Assembly (NCBI GenBank): GCA_035508275.1
Contig: DATJNI010000011.1
Location: forward strand, 1-55,256
Source: DATJNI01 sp035508275
GTDB lineage: Bacteria; Patescibacteriota; Saccharimonadia; Saccharimonadales; UBA4665
Reading direction: 5' to 3'
Length of the DNA stretch: 55,256 nucleotides
A program made the translations under genes and the position numbers. Within the stretch, counting starts at the first letter, position 1. Each line of letters starts with the position of its first letter. Positions 24,697 to 32,128 of the stretch are shown here, piece after piece. The notes under the pieces were generated by a model that saw only the letters and a program-made list of their open reading frames with translations, searched no databases and had not been told where the DNA came from.

Positions 24697-24927
24697 GTGA
24701 CAGTAAGAAAATTCGCTCAAAAACTATTCCTAACTCTAGCTATCTACGGCTTTGCCGGTTGGGTATACATAGCTTTGGTTGCACTTGTGCACCCACACAC
24801 TCTAGGCATGCAGCTAACTCACTTTACTAAGTACCCACATGAGGATACCTTCGGCGAGCTGTCTTTCGTAGTTTCTTTTGTAAGCTTCTTTATCTATCAG
24901 CTAATTCGAGACGAAAAGAAAAAGTAG
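24697..24927 (+). CDS. small two-helix membrane protein, hypothetical
   Basis: 76 residues with two hydrophobic segments (LFLTLAIYGFAGWVYIALVAL and FVVSFVSFFIYQLI) joined by a His/Thr-rich loop and ending in a basic tail. I do not recognise a family. The start is GTG, placed by the -10 box and by the natural N-terminus MTVRKFAQK. It converges with the CPBP protease gene with one base between the stops. Confidence 0.6.
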   Translation: MTVRKFAQKLFLTLAIYGFAGWVYIALVALVHPHTLGMQLTHFTKYPHEDTFGELSFVVSFVSFFIYQLIRDEKKK

Positions 24928-24928
24928 T

Positions 24929-25861
24929 CTATTTCTTCAAAACAAAGCTAACTACTAAACCTATATAAATAAGCTTAGCTGTAGCGTTAATAGTAAATGT
25001 TAAGATAATATTCTTTCTCTTATAATAAGTGAAGGATAATACTCCCCCCATAATCAAAGCTACGGGAAAAGTAAGCCATGTGCTGTGGTTGAGCGTCAAG
25101 AATACATAAAGAATGGTTGTAGCAATAGCAGCCATGGCTGGTCGAAAGATTATCTCTCCCTGCTGCTGTATAAGACCTCTAAGCAGCATTTCCTCGGTAA
25201 AAGCAAAAGCTACTGCCGCTAGAGCTATTAACGGCCATGAGTAGCCAACAAATGGATAATGATGCCTTAAGAATAAGTAGGCAATTGCCCCAACGACTTC
25301 GCCGGTAACTATCATAATAGGTAGACCATAGCCGTAACCTTTTAGCTTCAGAGCAGTTTTTAGCTCTGGATACTCTAAGGTAAACATATACCTATAAATA
25401 AGAGAAAGTAGCAAAATGACTGAATAAAGTATGACAGTAGAGCCAATAATACTTTTAGGCATAACGCTAGCTACCACCATATTGGCTACTGGGATAATTG
25501 ACGCGCTAATAGCAACTTTTCTAGACTTATCACTAATAACAGCTAAAGCCGCTAGTCCTGCTAGAGCTAGAGCGTTTATATAAATACCGACTCTAGACGC
25601 CCAGAACAGTGTAGCCTCTGCAGCTACAATTAGTCCAACAACAACTAACCATATCCGGTAGTTAAGCCCCCACTCCCTAAGAGTTTTCACTAACTGCTTT
25701 CTTTTCCTAGAGAAGTACTTAGTAGATTTTGTATTCTCAAATTTATTAAAGTTATCTTGAGAAAACGAGGTAATACCCTTGACTACTGCCCCAATCCCTC
25801 CAGTTAGACCTTTCCAGAAAAGATCAATACCGGCCCTTAACTCTTTAAGGAAGTCTTTCAA
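24929..25861 (-). CDS. CPBP-family (CAAX-like) intramembrane metalloprotease
   Basis: 310 residues. A basic cytoplasmic N-terminus of about 70 residues is followed by about eight membrane helices. FTEEMLLRGL carries the EExxxR motif that defines CPBP/Abi proteins and LTLNHST carries the second-motif His. The expected C-terminal His/Asn motif is not clear (FTINATAKL at that place), so activity is uncertain. Bacterial members are linked to membrane-protein processing or self-immunity. It overlaps the small gene upstream by four bases. Confidence 0.75.
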   Translation of the reverse strand: MKDFLKELRAGIDLFWKGLTGGIGAVVKGITSFSQDNFNKFENTKSTKYFSRKRKQLVKTLREWGLNYRIWLVVVGLIVAAEATLFWASRVGIYINALALAGLAALAVISDKSRKVAISASIIPVANMVVASVMPKSIIGSTVILYSVILLLSLIYRYMFTLEYPELKTALKLKGYGYGLPIMIVTGEVVGAIAYLFLRHHYPFVGYSWPLIALAAVAFAFTEEMLLRGLIQQQGEIIFRPAMAAIATTILYVFLTLNHSTWLTFPVALIMGGVLSFTYYKRKNIILTFTINATAKLIYIGLVVSFVLKK

Positions 25862-26076
25862 AGCACACTCCTTTGAACGTAGAAGGCATAAATAAGCAGT
25901 CCAGTTAGAACTAGAAATAGCGGAAAAAAGTATTTTAGCTCTTTACGTTTTTTCGGCTTAGCCTCTGAATAAACCAGCTCCACAACAATTAAGGCAGCAA
26001 TAAGAAGGACGGTATTAAGTAGTAGTACTGTCTGTCTAAGATCAAGTATTCGCTCCAGTGGAAAGTGAAAAAACAT
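25858..26076 (-). CDS. small membrane protein, hypothetical
   Basis: 72 residues with two hydrophobic helices (VLLLNTVLLIAALIVVELVY and FFPLFLVLTGLLIYAFYV) split by a lysine-rich loop. No family is recognised. It is the first gene of a two-gene minus-strand unit with the CPBP protease (ATGA-type overlap), so it may be a partner or substrate of it. The 228-base A+T-rich stretch to the next plus-strand gene holds that gene's promoter and nothing else recognised. Confidence 0.55.
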   Translation of the reverse strand: MFFHFPLERILDLRQTVLLLNTVLLIAALIVVELVYSEAKPKKRKELKYFFPLFLVLTGLLIYAFYVQRSVL

Positions 26077-26246
26077 GAGGGGTTAATAAGTCTCCAAAAT
26101 CTAGCATAACAATAATACAAACTGCGTAAAAAGTCAATTTAGTTATATACTAATCATGTTTTATGCTTAGAAGTCTGTATAAATATATTAGTTGCTAGTC
26201 AGGCTTTCGGACCATGCGCAGCAAAAATAAGTGCTAGGCTGGATAG

Positions 26247-26274
26247 TTGACAATCCCCAGAAGTCGGGTATAGT
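26247..26274 (+). promoter_or_regulatory. sigma70-type promoter of the 26305 gene
   Basis: TTGACA at 26247-26252 and TATAGT at 26269-26274 with a 16-base spacer. The leader would be about 24 bases and contains AAAGGAG at 26293-26299 before ATG 26305. This is one of the few promoters here with a conventional leader and ribosome binding site. Confidence 0.7.
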
Positions 26275-26304
26275 AGCTTTTAAGAATCTTATAAAGGAGT
26301 ACGT

Positions 26305-26886
26305 ATGCCCGGACGTATAAATGATGAAAGTTTAGCGTATGACATGGCGGTAGTGATGGATCCGTATATGACTACAGCTTCCCAACTGAGAGTATATTTT
26401 GATCAATTTTGCGATGCGCCGCCAGATGAAAAAAGAGCTTACGGAGTTGAAGAACTATGGTCTACTAGAGACGCTGAATCGACCTCATTATTTTTAGCCG
26501 CATATATGGGAAGGTTTAATAACGGCACTTTGGCCCATCGCCTTGGGCTGAACGTCCAAGCGTACGTCAAAGCAGCTCATGAAGCTGCGGAAGATATGGA
26601 CCACCAATACAGAGTGAGCGAAGAACTTGAAGAGGTTGGGAATCAAGTCACCTTTGGAGATGTTAAAACCTTTGGCAGTTATACCTTCGAGGAATTATCT
26701 GAGCTTAGCGATGAGGGAAAGCTAACTGCCTTGAGACGCACCCAAGCCAACAAAGCCTTTGTTGAAGAGTTAGCGGGTATATTCGGCGTTGAGGATCTCT
26801 CTCAGCTTGGCGAGCATGGCATACTACGTGTGTTGAGGCTAGGCAACACAATGCTGCACGGCGGCGGTTATAGAGAGATCAGGTAA
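26305..26886 (+). CDS. hypothetical soluble protein
   Basis: 193 residues, acidic and mostly helical, without signal peptide or membrane segment. I recognise no domain. The second half has helix-like segments (FEELSELSDEGKLTALRR, FVEELAGIFGVEDLSQL) and the protein ends in LHGGGYREIR. A similar ending (GAYSEIR followed by about 15 residues) is seen in the orphan at 30803. It has a strong promoter, a canonical ribosome binding site and its own terminator-like hairpin, so it is a monocistronic, probably well-expressed gene. Confidence 0.6.
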   Translation: MPGRINDESLAYDMAVVMDPYMTTASQLRVYFDQFCDAPPDEKRAYGVEELWSTRDAESTSLFLAAYMGRFNNGTLAHRLGLNVQAYVKAAHEAAEDMDHQYRVSEELEEVGNQVTFGDVKTFGSYTFEELSELSDEGKLTALRRTQANKAFVEELAGIFGVEDLSQLGEHGILRVLRLGNTMLHGGGYREIR

Positions 26887-26888
26887 AT

Positions 26889-26935
26889 ACTGTTAGCGGC
26901 GGTTATACGCCATCAGCTGACAGTTATTCTTTTTG
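26889..26935 (+). terminator. probable intrinsic terminator after the 26305 gene
   Basis: An inverted repeat with outer arms ACTGT (26889-26893) and ACAGT (26920-26924), continued inward by TAGC/GCTG and GGCG/CGCC, is followed by a T-rich run (TTATTCTTTTT). It ends before the hisS promoter. Few other genes in this window have such a structure. Confidence 0.6.
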
Positions 26936-26996
26936 GAAGAACGGGTAACATTAGCCTGATTTGACATTTTACTTAGTCTCCAATCAAAAAAACTAA

Positions 26997-27002
26997 TATA
27001 AT
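26997..27002 (+). promoter_or_regulatory. -10 box (TATAAT) of hisS, near-leaderless
   Basis: TATAAT ends 11 bases before the hisS ATG, so the leader would be about five bases with no ribosome binding site. A TTGACA at 26961 is 30 bases upstream and too far to be its -35. Confidence 0.6.
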
Positions 27003-27013
27003 ACCTACTAACT

Positions 27014-28309
27014 ATGCCATTATCTACTAAGCCATATAGGGGTGCTAGAGATTTTTATCCTGAAGACAATCGTCTTAGAAAGTATATTTTTTCTGTTTGG
27101 CGTAGTGTAGTTGAATCTTTTGGCTACGAAGAGTACGACGCACCAATTTTAGAGCCAATGGAGATATACGCAGCTAAAACTGGAGAGGAAATAGTTAAGG
27201 ATCAGACTTACTCCTTTAAAGACCGAGGCGACCGCCAAGTCGTCATAAGGCCAGAAATGACCCCTACTGTTAGTCGAATGGTAGCCGGGAAGCGCCAAGA
27301 ACTAGCCTATCCACTACGTTGGTACAGTATCCCTAACCTCTGGCGCTACGAGAGGCCTCAGAATGGACGCTTAAGAGAACACTGGCAACTTAACGTAGAT
27401 ATTTTCGGCGTTGAATCACTAAACGCAGAAACAGAGTTAATAAACATAGTTGACGCAATTTTCAGGAAGTTTGGCGCTAATGAGACTATGTATGAGATTA
27501 GACTTAATAACAGAAAACTCACAGACGCAATTCTTAAAGACTATCTGAAACTACCAGACAAGACCGCAGATAAAGTTTCTAAGCTCATTGATCGCTATCA
27601 TAAAATGGACAAAACCAAATTCGTTGGTGCTCTTGACGACATTCTCTCTGCCAAGGAAAAGGAGCGAGGCGTAAGCGAAAAGCTTATGAGCTTACTTGCT
27701 AGTAAAAACCTTAAGGATTTGCCTGATGAGCTTACAAAACTTGCGGCCACTAAGGAACTAAATCAGACCTTCGATTCACTCAAGGCTCTAGGCATTAAAA
27801 ACACGCTCTACGATCCAACTCTTGTCAGAGGCTTTGACTACTACACCGGTATCGTCTTTGAGGTTTACGATAAAAACCCCGACAACAACCGCTCCATGAT
27901 GGGAGGAGGCCGCTACGACGGCTTGGTTGGCCTATTTGGTGTCAGCCCAGTCCCTACAGCTGGTTTTGGTTGGGGCGACGTAACGCTTGAGAACTTTTTA
28001 AAGGGTCACCACTTACTACCTAATTTGCCAAGCGAAACCGATCTTTATGCAGCTATCATAACCAAAAACAAAGAAGGCGCCTACGGTCTTATTGCCAGCC
28101 TTAGAAAAGCAGGACTAAACGTAGCAACAGATATCTCTGGACGTAAACTAGCAGCTCAACTAAAGACAGCTAACAAAAAGGGCGTAAACTCAGTAGTAAT
28201 TCTTGGAGACGATGAACTTAAAAGTGGCAAAATTACCCTGAAAGACATGTCTAGCGGTAAAGAGATTCAGCTTTCAACTAGCGATCTAATTAAGAGGTTT
28301 AAAGGCTAA
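27014..28309 (+). CDS. hisS: histidyl-tRNA synthetase
   Basis: Class II synthetase of 431 residues that charges tRNA-His. Motif 1 region YEEYDAPILEPMEIY, motif 2 block RPEMTPTVSRMVAG with RWYSIPNLWRYERPQ, the histidine-specific LVRGFDYYTGIVFEV and motif 3 MGGGRYDGLVGLFG are all intact. The C-terminal anticodon-binding domain (about 335-425) is present. The next gene begins on the base after its stop. Confidence 0.95.
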   Translation: MPLSTKPYRGARDFYPEDNRLRKYIFSVWRSVVESFGYEEYDAPILEPMEIYAAKTGEEIVKDQTYSFKDRGDRQVVIRPEMTPTVSRMVAGKRQELAYPLRWYSIPNLWRYERPQNGRLREHWQLNVDIFGVESLNAETELINIVDAIFRKFGANETMYEIRLNNRKLTDAILKDYLKLPDKTADKVSKLIDRYHKMDKTKFVGALDDILSAKEKERGVSEKLMSLLASKNLKDLPDELTKLAATKELNQTFDSLKALGIKNTLYDPTLVRGFDYYTGIVFEVYDKNPDNNRSMMGGGRYDGLVGLFGVSPVPTAGFGWGDVTLENFLKGHHLLPNLPSETDLYAAIITKNKEGAYGLIASLRKAGLNVATDISGRKLAAQLKTANKKGVNSVVILGDDELKSGKITLKDMSSGKEIQLSTSDLIKRFKG

Positions 28310-28777
28310 ATGACCGCAACAAACCATGCCTTAACCGGCGCTGTCATTGGTCTAGTCGTTGTAAGTCCAGTGATCGCTATACCAGCCGCCTTTCTATCTC
28401 ACTACGCTCTGGATATGATCCCTCACTTTAAAGCGTCACTGGAACTAAAAAGCCTTGTTAAAACAAAAGCCTACACCAAGTACCTTATTACCGAAGCATC
28501 TCTATGCTTTTTAATAGTCCTGGGCCTTTTCCTAAAACAACCCTACCACTGGCAAATAGCAATTATCTGTGCCTTTTTGGGCGCGGCCCCAGATCTACTG
28601 CAAATAAGAAGATACCTGTACTTAAAGAACAATAAGAAGTTTAAGGAAAATTGGAGCGAAATCCTGTCTCGTAAAATTCAGTGGTTTGAGCGCCCCATAG
28701 GCGCTGTAGTGGAAGCTGCTTGGTTTATTGGGATGGGTACCAGCTATCTTATCTTAACCGGTATAGTAAAAAACTAG
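28310..28777 (+). CDS. membrane-bound metal-dependent hydrolase-like protein (YdjM type)
   Basis: 155 residues. The start (MTATNHALTGAVIG) and SHYALDMIPH carry the His and Asp residues typical of the YdjM/LexA-binding inner-membrane hydrolase family, in which a short first helix is followed by the HxxxD motif. There are about four hydrophobic segments. The family's biochemical activity is poorly defined, so the label is by similarity only. Zero-base junction with hisS implies co-transcription. Confidence 0.6.
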   Translation: MTATNHALTGAVIGLVVVSPVIAIPAAFLSHYALDMIPHFKASLELKSLVKTKAYTKYLITEASLCFLIVLGLFLKQPYHWQIAIICAFLGAAPDLLQIRRYLYLKNNKKFKENWSEILSRKIQWFERPIGAVVEAAWFIGMGTSYLILTGIVKN

Positions 28778-28786
28778 ATAATCTGT

Positions 28787-28792
28787 TAATCT
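28787..28792 (+). promoter_or_regulatory. possible extended -10 of tig
   Basis: TAATCT preceded by TGT (extended -10 form) ends eight bases before the tig ATG at 28801. It matches the near-leaderless pattern of other genes here, but the hexamer is weaker than most. Confidence 0.4.
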
Positions 28793-28800
28793 AAGTCCCT

Positions 28801-30081
28801 ATGACCGTAGAAAGCACACAGATTAGCCCAACTAGACTGAAGATTAGAGTCAGCGCTAATAAGGACGAACTAGACTCTATTAAAACCAGAGTACTTCTAT
28901 CTTTAGCTAGCGACGTCAAGATAGCTGGCTTTAGAGAAGGTAAAGCCCCTGCTAATTTAGTAGAAAAGTATGTCGATCCTAATCTACTTAGCAATCAGTT
29001 TCTAAATGAAGCCGTCAATGAGCTATACTACAAAGCCATAAGACAAGAAAAGCTAAGAGTAGTTGCCCAACCCGAAGTTAATATAACTAAATTTGTGCCT
29101 TTTGAAACGCTAGAGTTTACTTCTGATACTGACTATGTTGGCCCGGTTAAGCTGCCAGACTACTCTAAGATCAAAGTTACAAAGGACCGTGTCAGCGTAA
29201 CGGCTAAGGACGTAACCATCGTCTTAAATAACCTGGCTAGTCGCCAAGCAGCAAAAAAGAGCGTTACTAGAGCCTCTAAAATGGGCGACGAAGTAAATAT
29301 AGACTTTAAAGGCGTTGATCCTAAGACTAAAAAAGCTATCCCAGGAGCTGAAGGCGCTAAGTTCGACTTAATTCTCGGTAGCAACTCCTTTATTCCCGGC
29401 TTTGAAGATGAATTAGTTGGACTTAAGAGTGGTCAAGATAAGACGTTTACCATTACATTTCCAAGTGACTACGGTGCAAAAGAACTTCAATCTAAGAAAG
29501 TCGAGTTTAGCGTTAAGGTTAACGAAGTTAAAGAACTTTCAACTCCAAAGCAAGACGATGCTTTCGCTAAGACCATCGGTCCATTTAAAACGCTGAGCGA
29601 ACTAAAAAGCGATATCAAGAAGCAGCTCACTTTAGAAAAGGAAAAAGAAAGTAGCGTAAAGCAAGAAAACGACCTACTTAATGCCATTGCCGAGAAAACT
29701 ACAGTCGCCATTCCAGACTCTCTTATTGAGCAGGAAATTGATCGCCTAGAAGAGGAAGAAAAAAGGAACCTTACTTACCGCGGACAAACCTGGCAGGAGC
29801 ACTTAAACGAAGAAGGCATCGATGCTAAGACTCATAGAGACAGACAACGACCTGTAGCTGAGAGTAGAATCAAGTCCGGGCTAATCCTAGGTGAAATATC
29901 TGAAAAAGAAAATATTGAGGTATCAGATAGCGAAGTTAACGCTAGGGTAAGCGAATTAAAGAAGCAGTACACTGATCCAACTATGCAGGCTGAGCTAGAT
30001 AAGCCAGAGAACCGCCGCGATCTTCACAGCCGTCTAATGATCGAAAAAACTTTAGACAGACTTAAGAAGATCAGCAGCTAA
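28801..30081 (+). CDS. tig: trigger factor chaperone
   Basis: 426 residues. The ribosome-docking signature GFREGKAP is present near residue 45. An FKBP-type prolyl isomerase domain follows at about 155-240 (GDEVNIDFKG, SNSFIPGFEDELVG), then a long helical C-terminal chaperone domain rich in Lys/Glu. It binds nascent chains at the exit tunnel. It is followed by clpP, the common bacterial neighbour, but here with a separate promoter and operator between them. Confidence 0.95.
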   Translation: MTVESTQISPTRLKIRVSANKDELDSIKTRVLLSLASDVKIAGFREGKAPANLVEKYVDPNLLSNQFLNEAVNELYYKAIRQEKLRVVAQPEVNITKFVPFETLEFTSDTDYVGPVKLPDYSKIKVTKDRVSVTAKDVTIVLNNLASRQAAKKSVTRASKMGDEVNIDFKGVDPKTKKAIPGAEGAKFDLILGSNSFIPGFEDELVGLKSGQDKTFTITFPSDYGAKELQSKKVEFSVKVNEVKELSTPKQDDAFAKTIGPFKTLSELKSDIKKQLTLEKEKESSVKQENDLLNAIAEKTTVAIPDSLIEQEIDRLEEEEKRNLTYRGQTWQEHLNEEGIDAKTHRDRQRPVAESRIKSGLILGEISEKENIEVSDSEVNARVSELKKQYTDPTMQAELDKPENRRDLHSRLMIEKTLDRLKKISS

Positions 30082-30082
30082 A

Positions 30083-30109
30083 TTAGCACTCCCACTTGAC
30101 GAGTGCCAA
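30083..30109. promoter_or_regulatory. CIRCE operator (HrcA-type) before clpP
   Basis: TTAGCACTC (30083-30091), nine spacer bases, then GAGTGCCAA (30101-30109). Compared with the consensus TTAGCACTC-N9-GAGTGCTAA, only one base differs (C for T in the right arm). The inverted repeat is 8 of 9. It overlaps the -35 of the clpP promoter, the expected position for repression by HrcA. The hrcA gene itself is not in this window. Confidence 0.88.
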
Positions 30110-30125
30110 ACACGGGATATATAAT
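30096..30125 (+). promoter_or_regulatory. clpP promoter, near-leaderless
   Basis: TTGACG (30096-30101) and a perfect TATAAT (30120-30125) separated by 18 bases. The -10 box ends nine bases before ATG 30135, so the message should have only about 2-3 untranslated bases. The -35 lies inside the CIRCE element. Confidence 0.8.
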
Positions 30126-30134
30126 ACTTTCTAT

Positions 30135-30737
30135 ATGAGGAACCAAATTTTAATCCCAACAGTTATTGAAAATGAAGGCCGCTATGAACGTGCCTACGAC
30201 ATATACTCTCGCCTATTAAAAGACCGAATAATTTTTCTAGGTAACGACGTTAACCAAGCTAGCGCTAACATAGTCGTAGCTCAGCTTCTTTTCCTTCACG
30301 CCGAAGATCCCAAAAAGGATATTAACTTCTACATTAATAGCCCTGGCGGCAGTGTTTATGACGCTCTAGCTATTTATGACACCATGCAGTACGTCTCAAA
30401 TGACATCCAGACTGTTGGCATAGGCGTCCAAGCCTCAGCAGCTGCATTCCTACTAAGTAGTGGCACAAAAGGCAAAAGATACATCCTGCCTAACTCCTCG
30501 GTAATGATTCACCAACCATCCAGCGGCACACAGGGTAAGGTTACTGATCAAGAAATAGATCTCAAAGAAGCCTTAAGAGTCAAGAAACTATTAGAAGAGA
30601 TAATGGCCAAAAACACAGGCCAAAAGCCTTCTAAAATTCACGAAGACATGGAAAGAGACAAGTGGCTAAGTTCAGAAGAGGCTGTTAAGTACGGTATCGT
30701 AGATAAAATCTTTAAGACCAAAGACCTAAAAAAGTAA
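30135..30737 (+). CDS. clpP: ATP-dependent Clp protease proteolytic subunit
   Basis: 200 residues, normal size for this tetradecameric serine protease. Active-site Ser lies in GVQASAAAFLL, His in VMIHQPSSG and Asp in the DMERDKWLSSEEA block. The oligomer-forming INSPGGSVYDALAIYD segment is intact. The base before the Ser fits the family, but the usual ASM is ASA here. ATG 30135 is chosen because the promoter ends just before it and the protein then begins like other ClpPs (MRNQILIPTVIE); a longer frame from 30096 would start inside the promoter. Its partner unfoldase is probably the Clp ATPase at the left edge. Confidence 0.95.
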   Translation: MRNQILIPTVIENEGRYERAYDIYSRLLKDRIIFLGNDVNQASANIVVAQLLFLHAEDPKKDINFYINSPGGSVYDALAIYDTMQYVSNDIQTVGIGVQASAAAFLLSSGTKGKRYILPNSSVMIHQPSSGTQGKVTDQEIDLKEALRVKKLLEEIMAKNTGQKPSKIHEDMERDKWLSSEEAVKYGIVDKIFKTKDLKK

Positions 30738-30790
30738 GCTATTTGGAGCACGCCCCCTAACTTAGCCTAGCGTAAAGCACAGTATTATGG

Positions 30791-30796
30791 TATTAT
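30791..30796 (+). promoter_or_regulatory. -10 box (TATTAT), leaderless
   Basis: TATTAT ends six bases before ATG 30803, so the predicted first transcribed base is the A of the start codon. No clear -35. Confidence 0.5.
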
Positions 30797-30802
30797 ATCG
30801 CG

Positions 30803-31387
30803 ATGGCAATAAACGTTGAGACTATTGACGGTTCTAATATAGAAACAGGATTTTGGGGTCCAGACATAACTAAGGTTCAGCTGGGCGACCTCGCGCCTAT
30901 AACTACACAGCAATTTGCTGGATATGCAGGACTAGCGCTGGCCGATGTAATTCCAACTCTTAACTCAGAGTTTAAGCAGAGATTTGCAGTATCCGTTGCC
31001 TTAGAACGCGTCGTAATTGAGTCGCTACCAACACTAGTTATAACTGGTAAGTTTATAGCGCAGACTACAGAGGAACTTTTGGACCAGTTTTTTACTGTAG
31101 ACGAAGAAGATAAAGAAGAGTTGGCCTTTGCCTTAAGTGCTGCTCTAGCTCCAACTAGAGAAGCCGAGTATTACCCAGAGAATCCTTTCAGTCTTCAGAC
31201 AGATGATCAGTCGGTGCGAATTGAAGACTTAAATGGAACCGGTTACGCCATAACAGGGGAAGAATTTGCACGCTTCACTTTTTGGATTATGCGTGGTGGA
31301 CTAGCCGGATGGGACCAAAGCGGCGCTTATAGCGAGATTAGGTCTTTAGCCGAGCGCTTTGACGAACTTTTGTCGGCTGACAAGTAG
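30803..31387 (+). CDS. hypothetical soluble acidic protein
   Basis: 194 residues, strongly acidic, with no signal peptide or membrane segment and no recognised domain. Helix-rich middle (TTEELLDQFFTVDEEDKEELAF). The end (QSGAYSEIRSLAERF) resembles the tail of the 26305 protein (HGGGYREIR), which could mean a shared C-terminal motif. Codon use is host-like, so it belongs to this lineage. A leaderless promoter precedes it. Confidence 0.55.
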   Translation: MAINVETIDGSNIETGFWGPDITKVQLGDLAPITTQQFAGYAGLALADVIPTLNSEFKQRFAVSVALERVVIESLPTLVITGKFIAQTTEELLDQFFTVDEEDKEELAFALSAALAPTREAEYYPENPFSLQTDDQSVRIEDLNGTGYAITGEEFARFTFWIMRGGLAGWDQSGAYSEIRSLAERFDELLSADK

Positions 31388-31400
31388 GACATACAGAAGA

Positions 31401-31429
31401 GTGACAAAACGCTTAAGATATATTATAAT
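31401..31429 (+). promoter_or_regulatory. leaderless promoter of the 31436 gene
   Basis: GTGACA (31401-31406), a 17-base spacer and TATAAT (31424-31429). The -10 box ends six bases before ATG 31436, which places the transcription start on the start codon itself. This is the clearest leaderless promoter in the window. Confidence 0.75.
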
Positions 31430-31435
31430 ATAACT

Positions 31436-31945
31436 ATGCCAGAGACGTTAAGATTAGATCTTATGACTGAAGAAGCACAGAACGCTATTGAAGGCATTCA
31501 GCCAGACATTGCAATTATTGCTAATACTGACCCTAGGCAGCTTAGCAAATCGCTTCGTGCTAACGTCTTTGTTGAAGGTGAAAGCGAGGAAGCACGGCAA
31601 GCCAATGCTGTCTGTATGTTGCAGTCCGTTGAGATAAGACACACAAGAGCCTGGCTGGCAAGACGTACGCGCTTCGCGGCAACTGCTCTATGTGCGTTAG
31701 TATTCTCAACTGGCGCCGTAATTCACGAAAACAGTAGGGCAGCCATTAAAGCAAATCACGGAGTTGTTGGTAGGGGCGAAGTTGAATACTTTGATGACGG
31801 CCTTGCCCTGATTGTTGGTTCAGGCATAGGCGGAGCTGTCGGGTATTTAGGGAGTATGCCGTTCGAGGGTATAGCAGCTAGAAATCGGGCGCGTAAAATG
31901 GTGAATTGGCACATTGACAGTACAATGGGTCTTCGTATACAATAG
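31436..31945 (+). CDS. hypothetical membrane protein
   Basis: 169 residues. An acidic N-terminal part of about 75 residues precedes two hydrophobic stretches (AATALCALVFSTGAVI and GLALIVGSGIGGAVGYLG) split by a short loop, then a basic tail. No family recognised. The first hydrophobic stretch follows an Arg-rich patch (ARRTR). The 183 bases between its stop and rpoB are A+T-rich and hold a short GC-rich inverted repeat (TTCGGCCGAA near 32020) but no gene. Confidence 0.55.
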   Translation: MPETLRLDLMTEEAQNAIEGIQPDIAIIANTDPRQLSKSLRANVFVEGESEEARQANAVCMLQSVEIRHTRAWLARRTRFAATALCALVFSTGAVIHENSRAAIKANHGVVGRGEVEYFDDGLALIVGSGIGGAVGYLGSMPFEGIAARNRARKMVNWHIDSTMGLRIQ

Positions 31946-32128
31946 TACTCAAGAAGTAGTGTAAGTTTATTATTCTGTTTGTTAAAAAAGCAGCAAAAAC
32001 TATTTAAGCTTAGTAACCTTCGGCCGAACCAAAAAACATAAAAATACCAGTGTAAGTTATAACCAGGCGGGTCAACTTGCTAATGTTTTTATATAAAATA
32101 CTAAGTAATTTTGAAGGGGAACTTTGTA

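Noticed and set aside
26961..26966. TTGACA as -35 of hisS
   Set aside because: The spacer to the TATAAT is 30 bases, far beyond the usable range.
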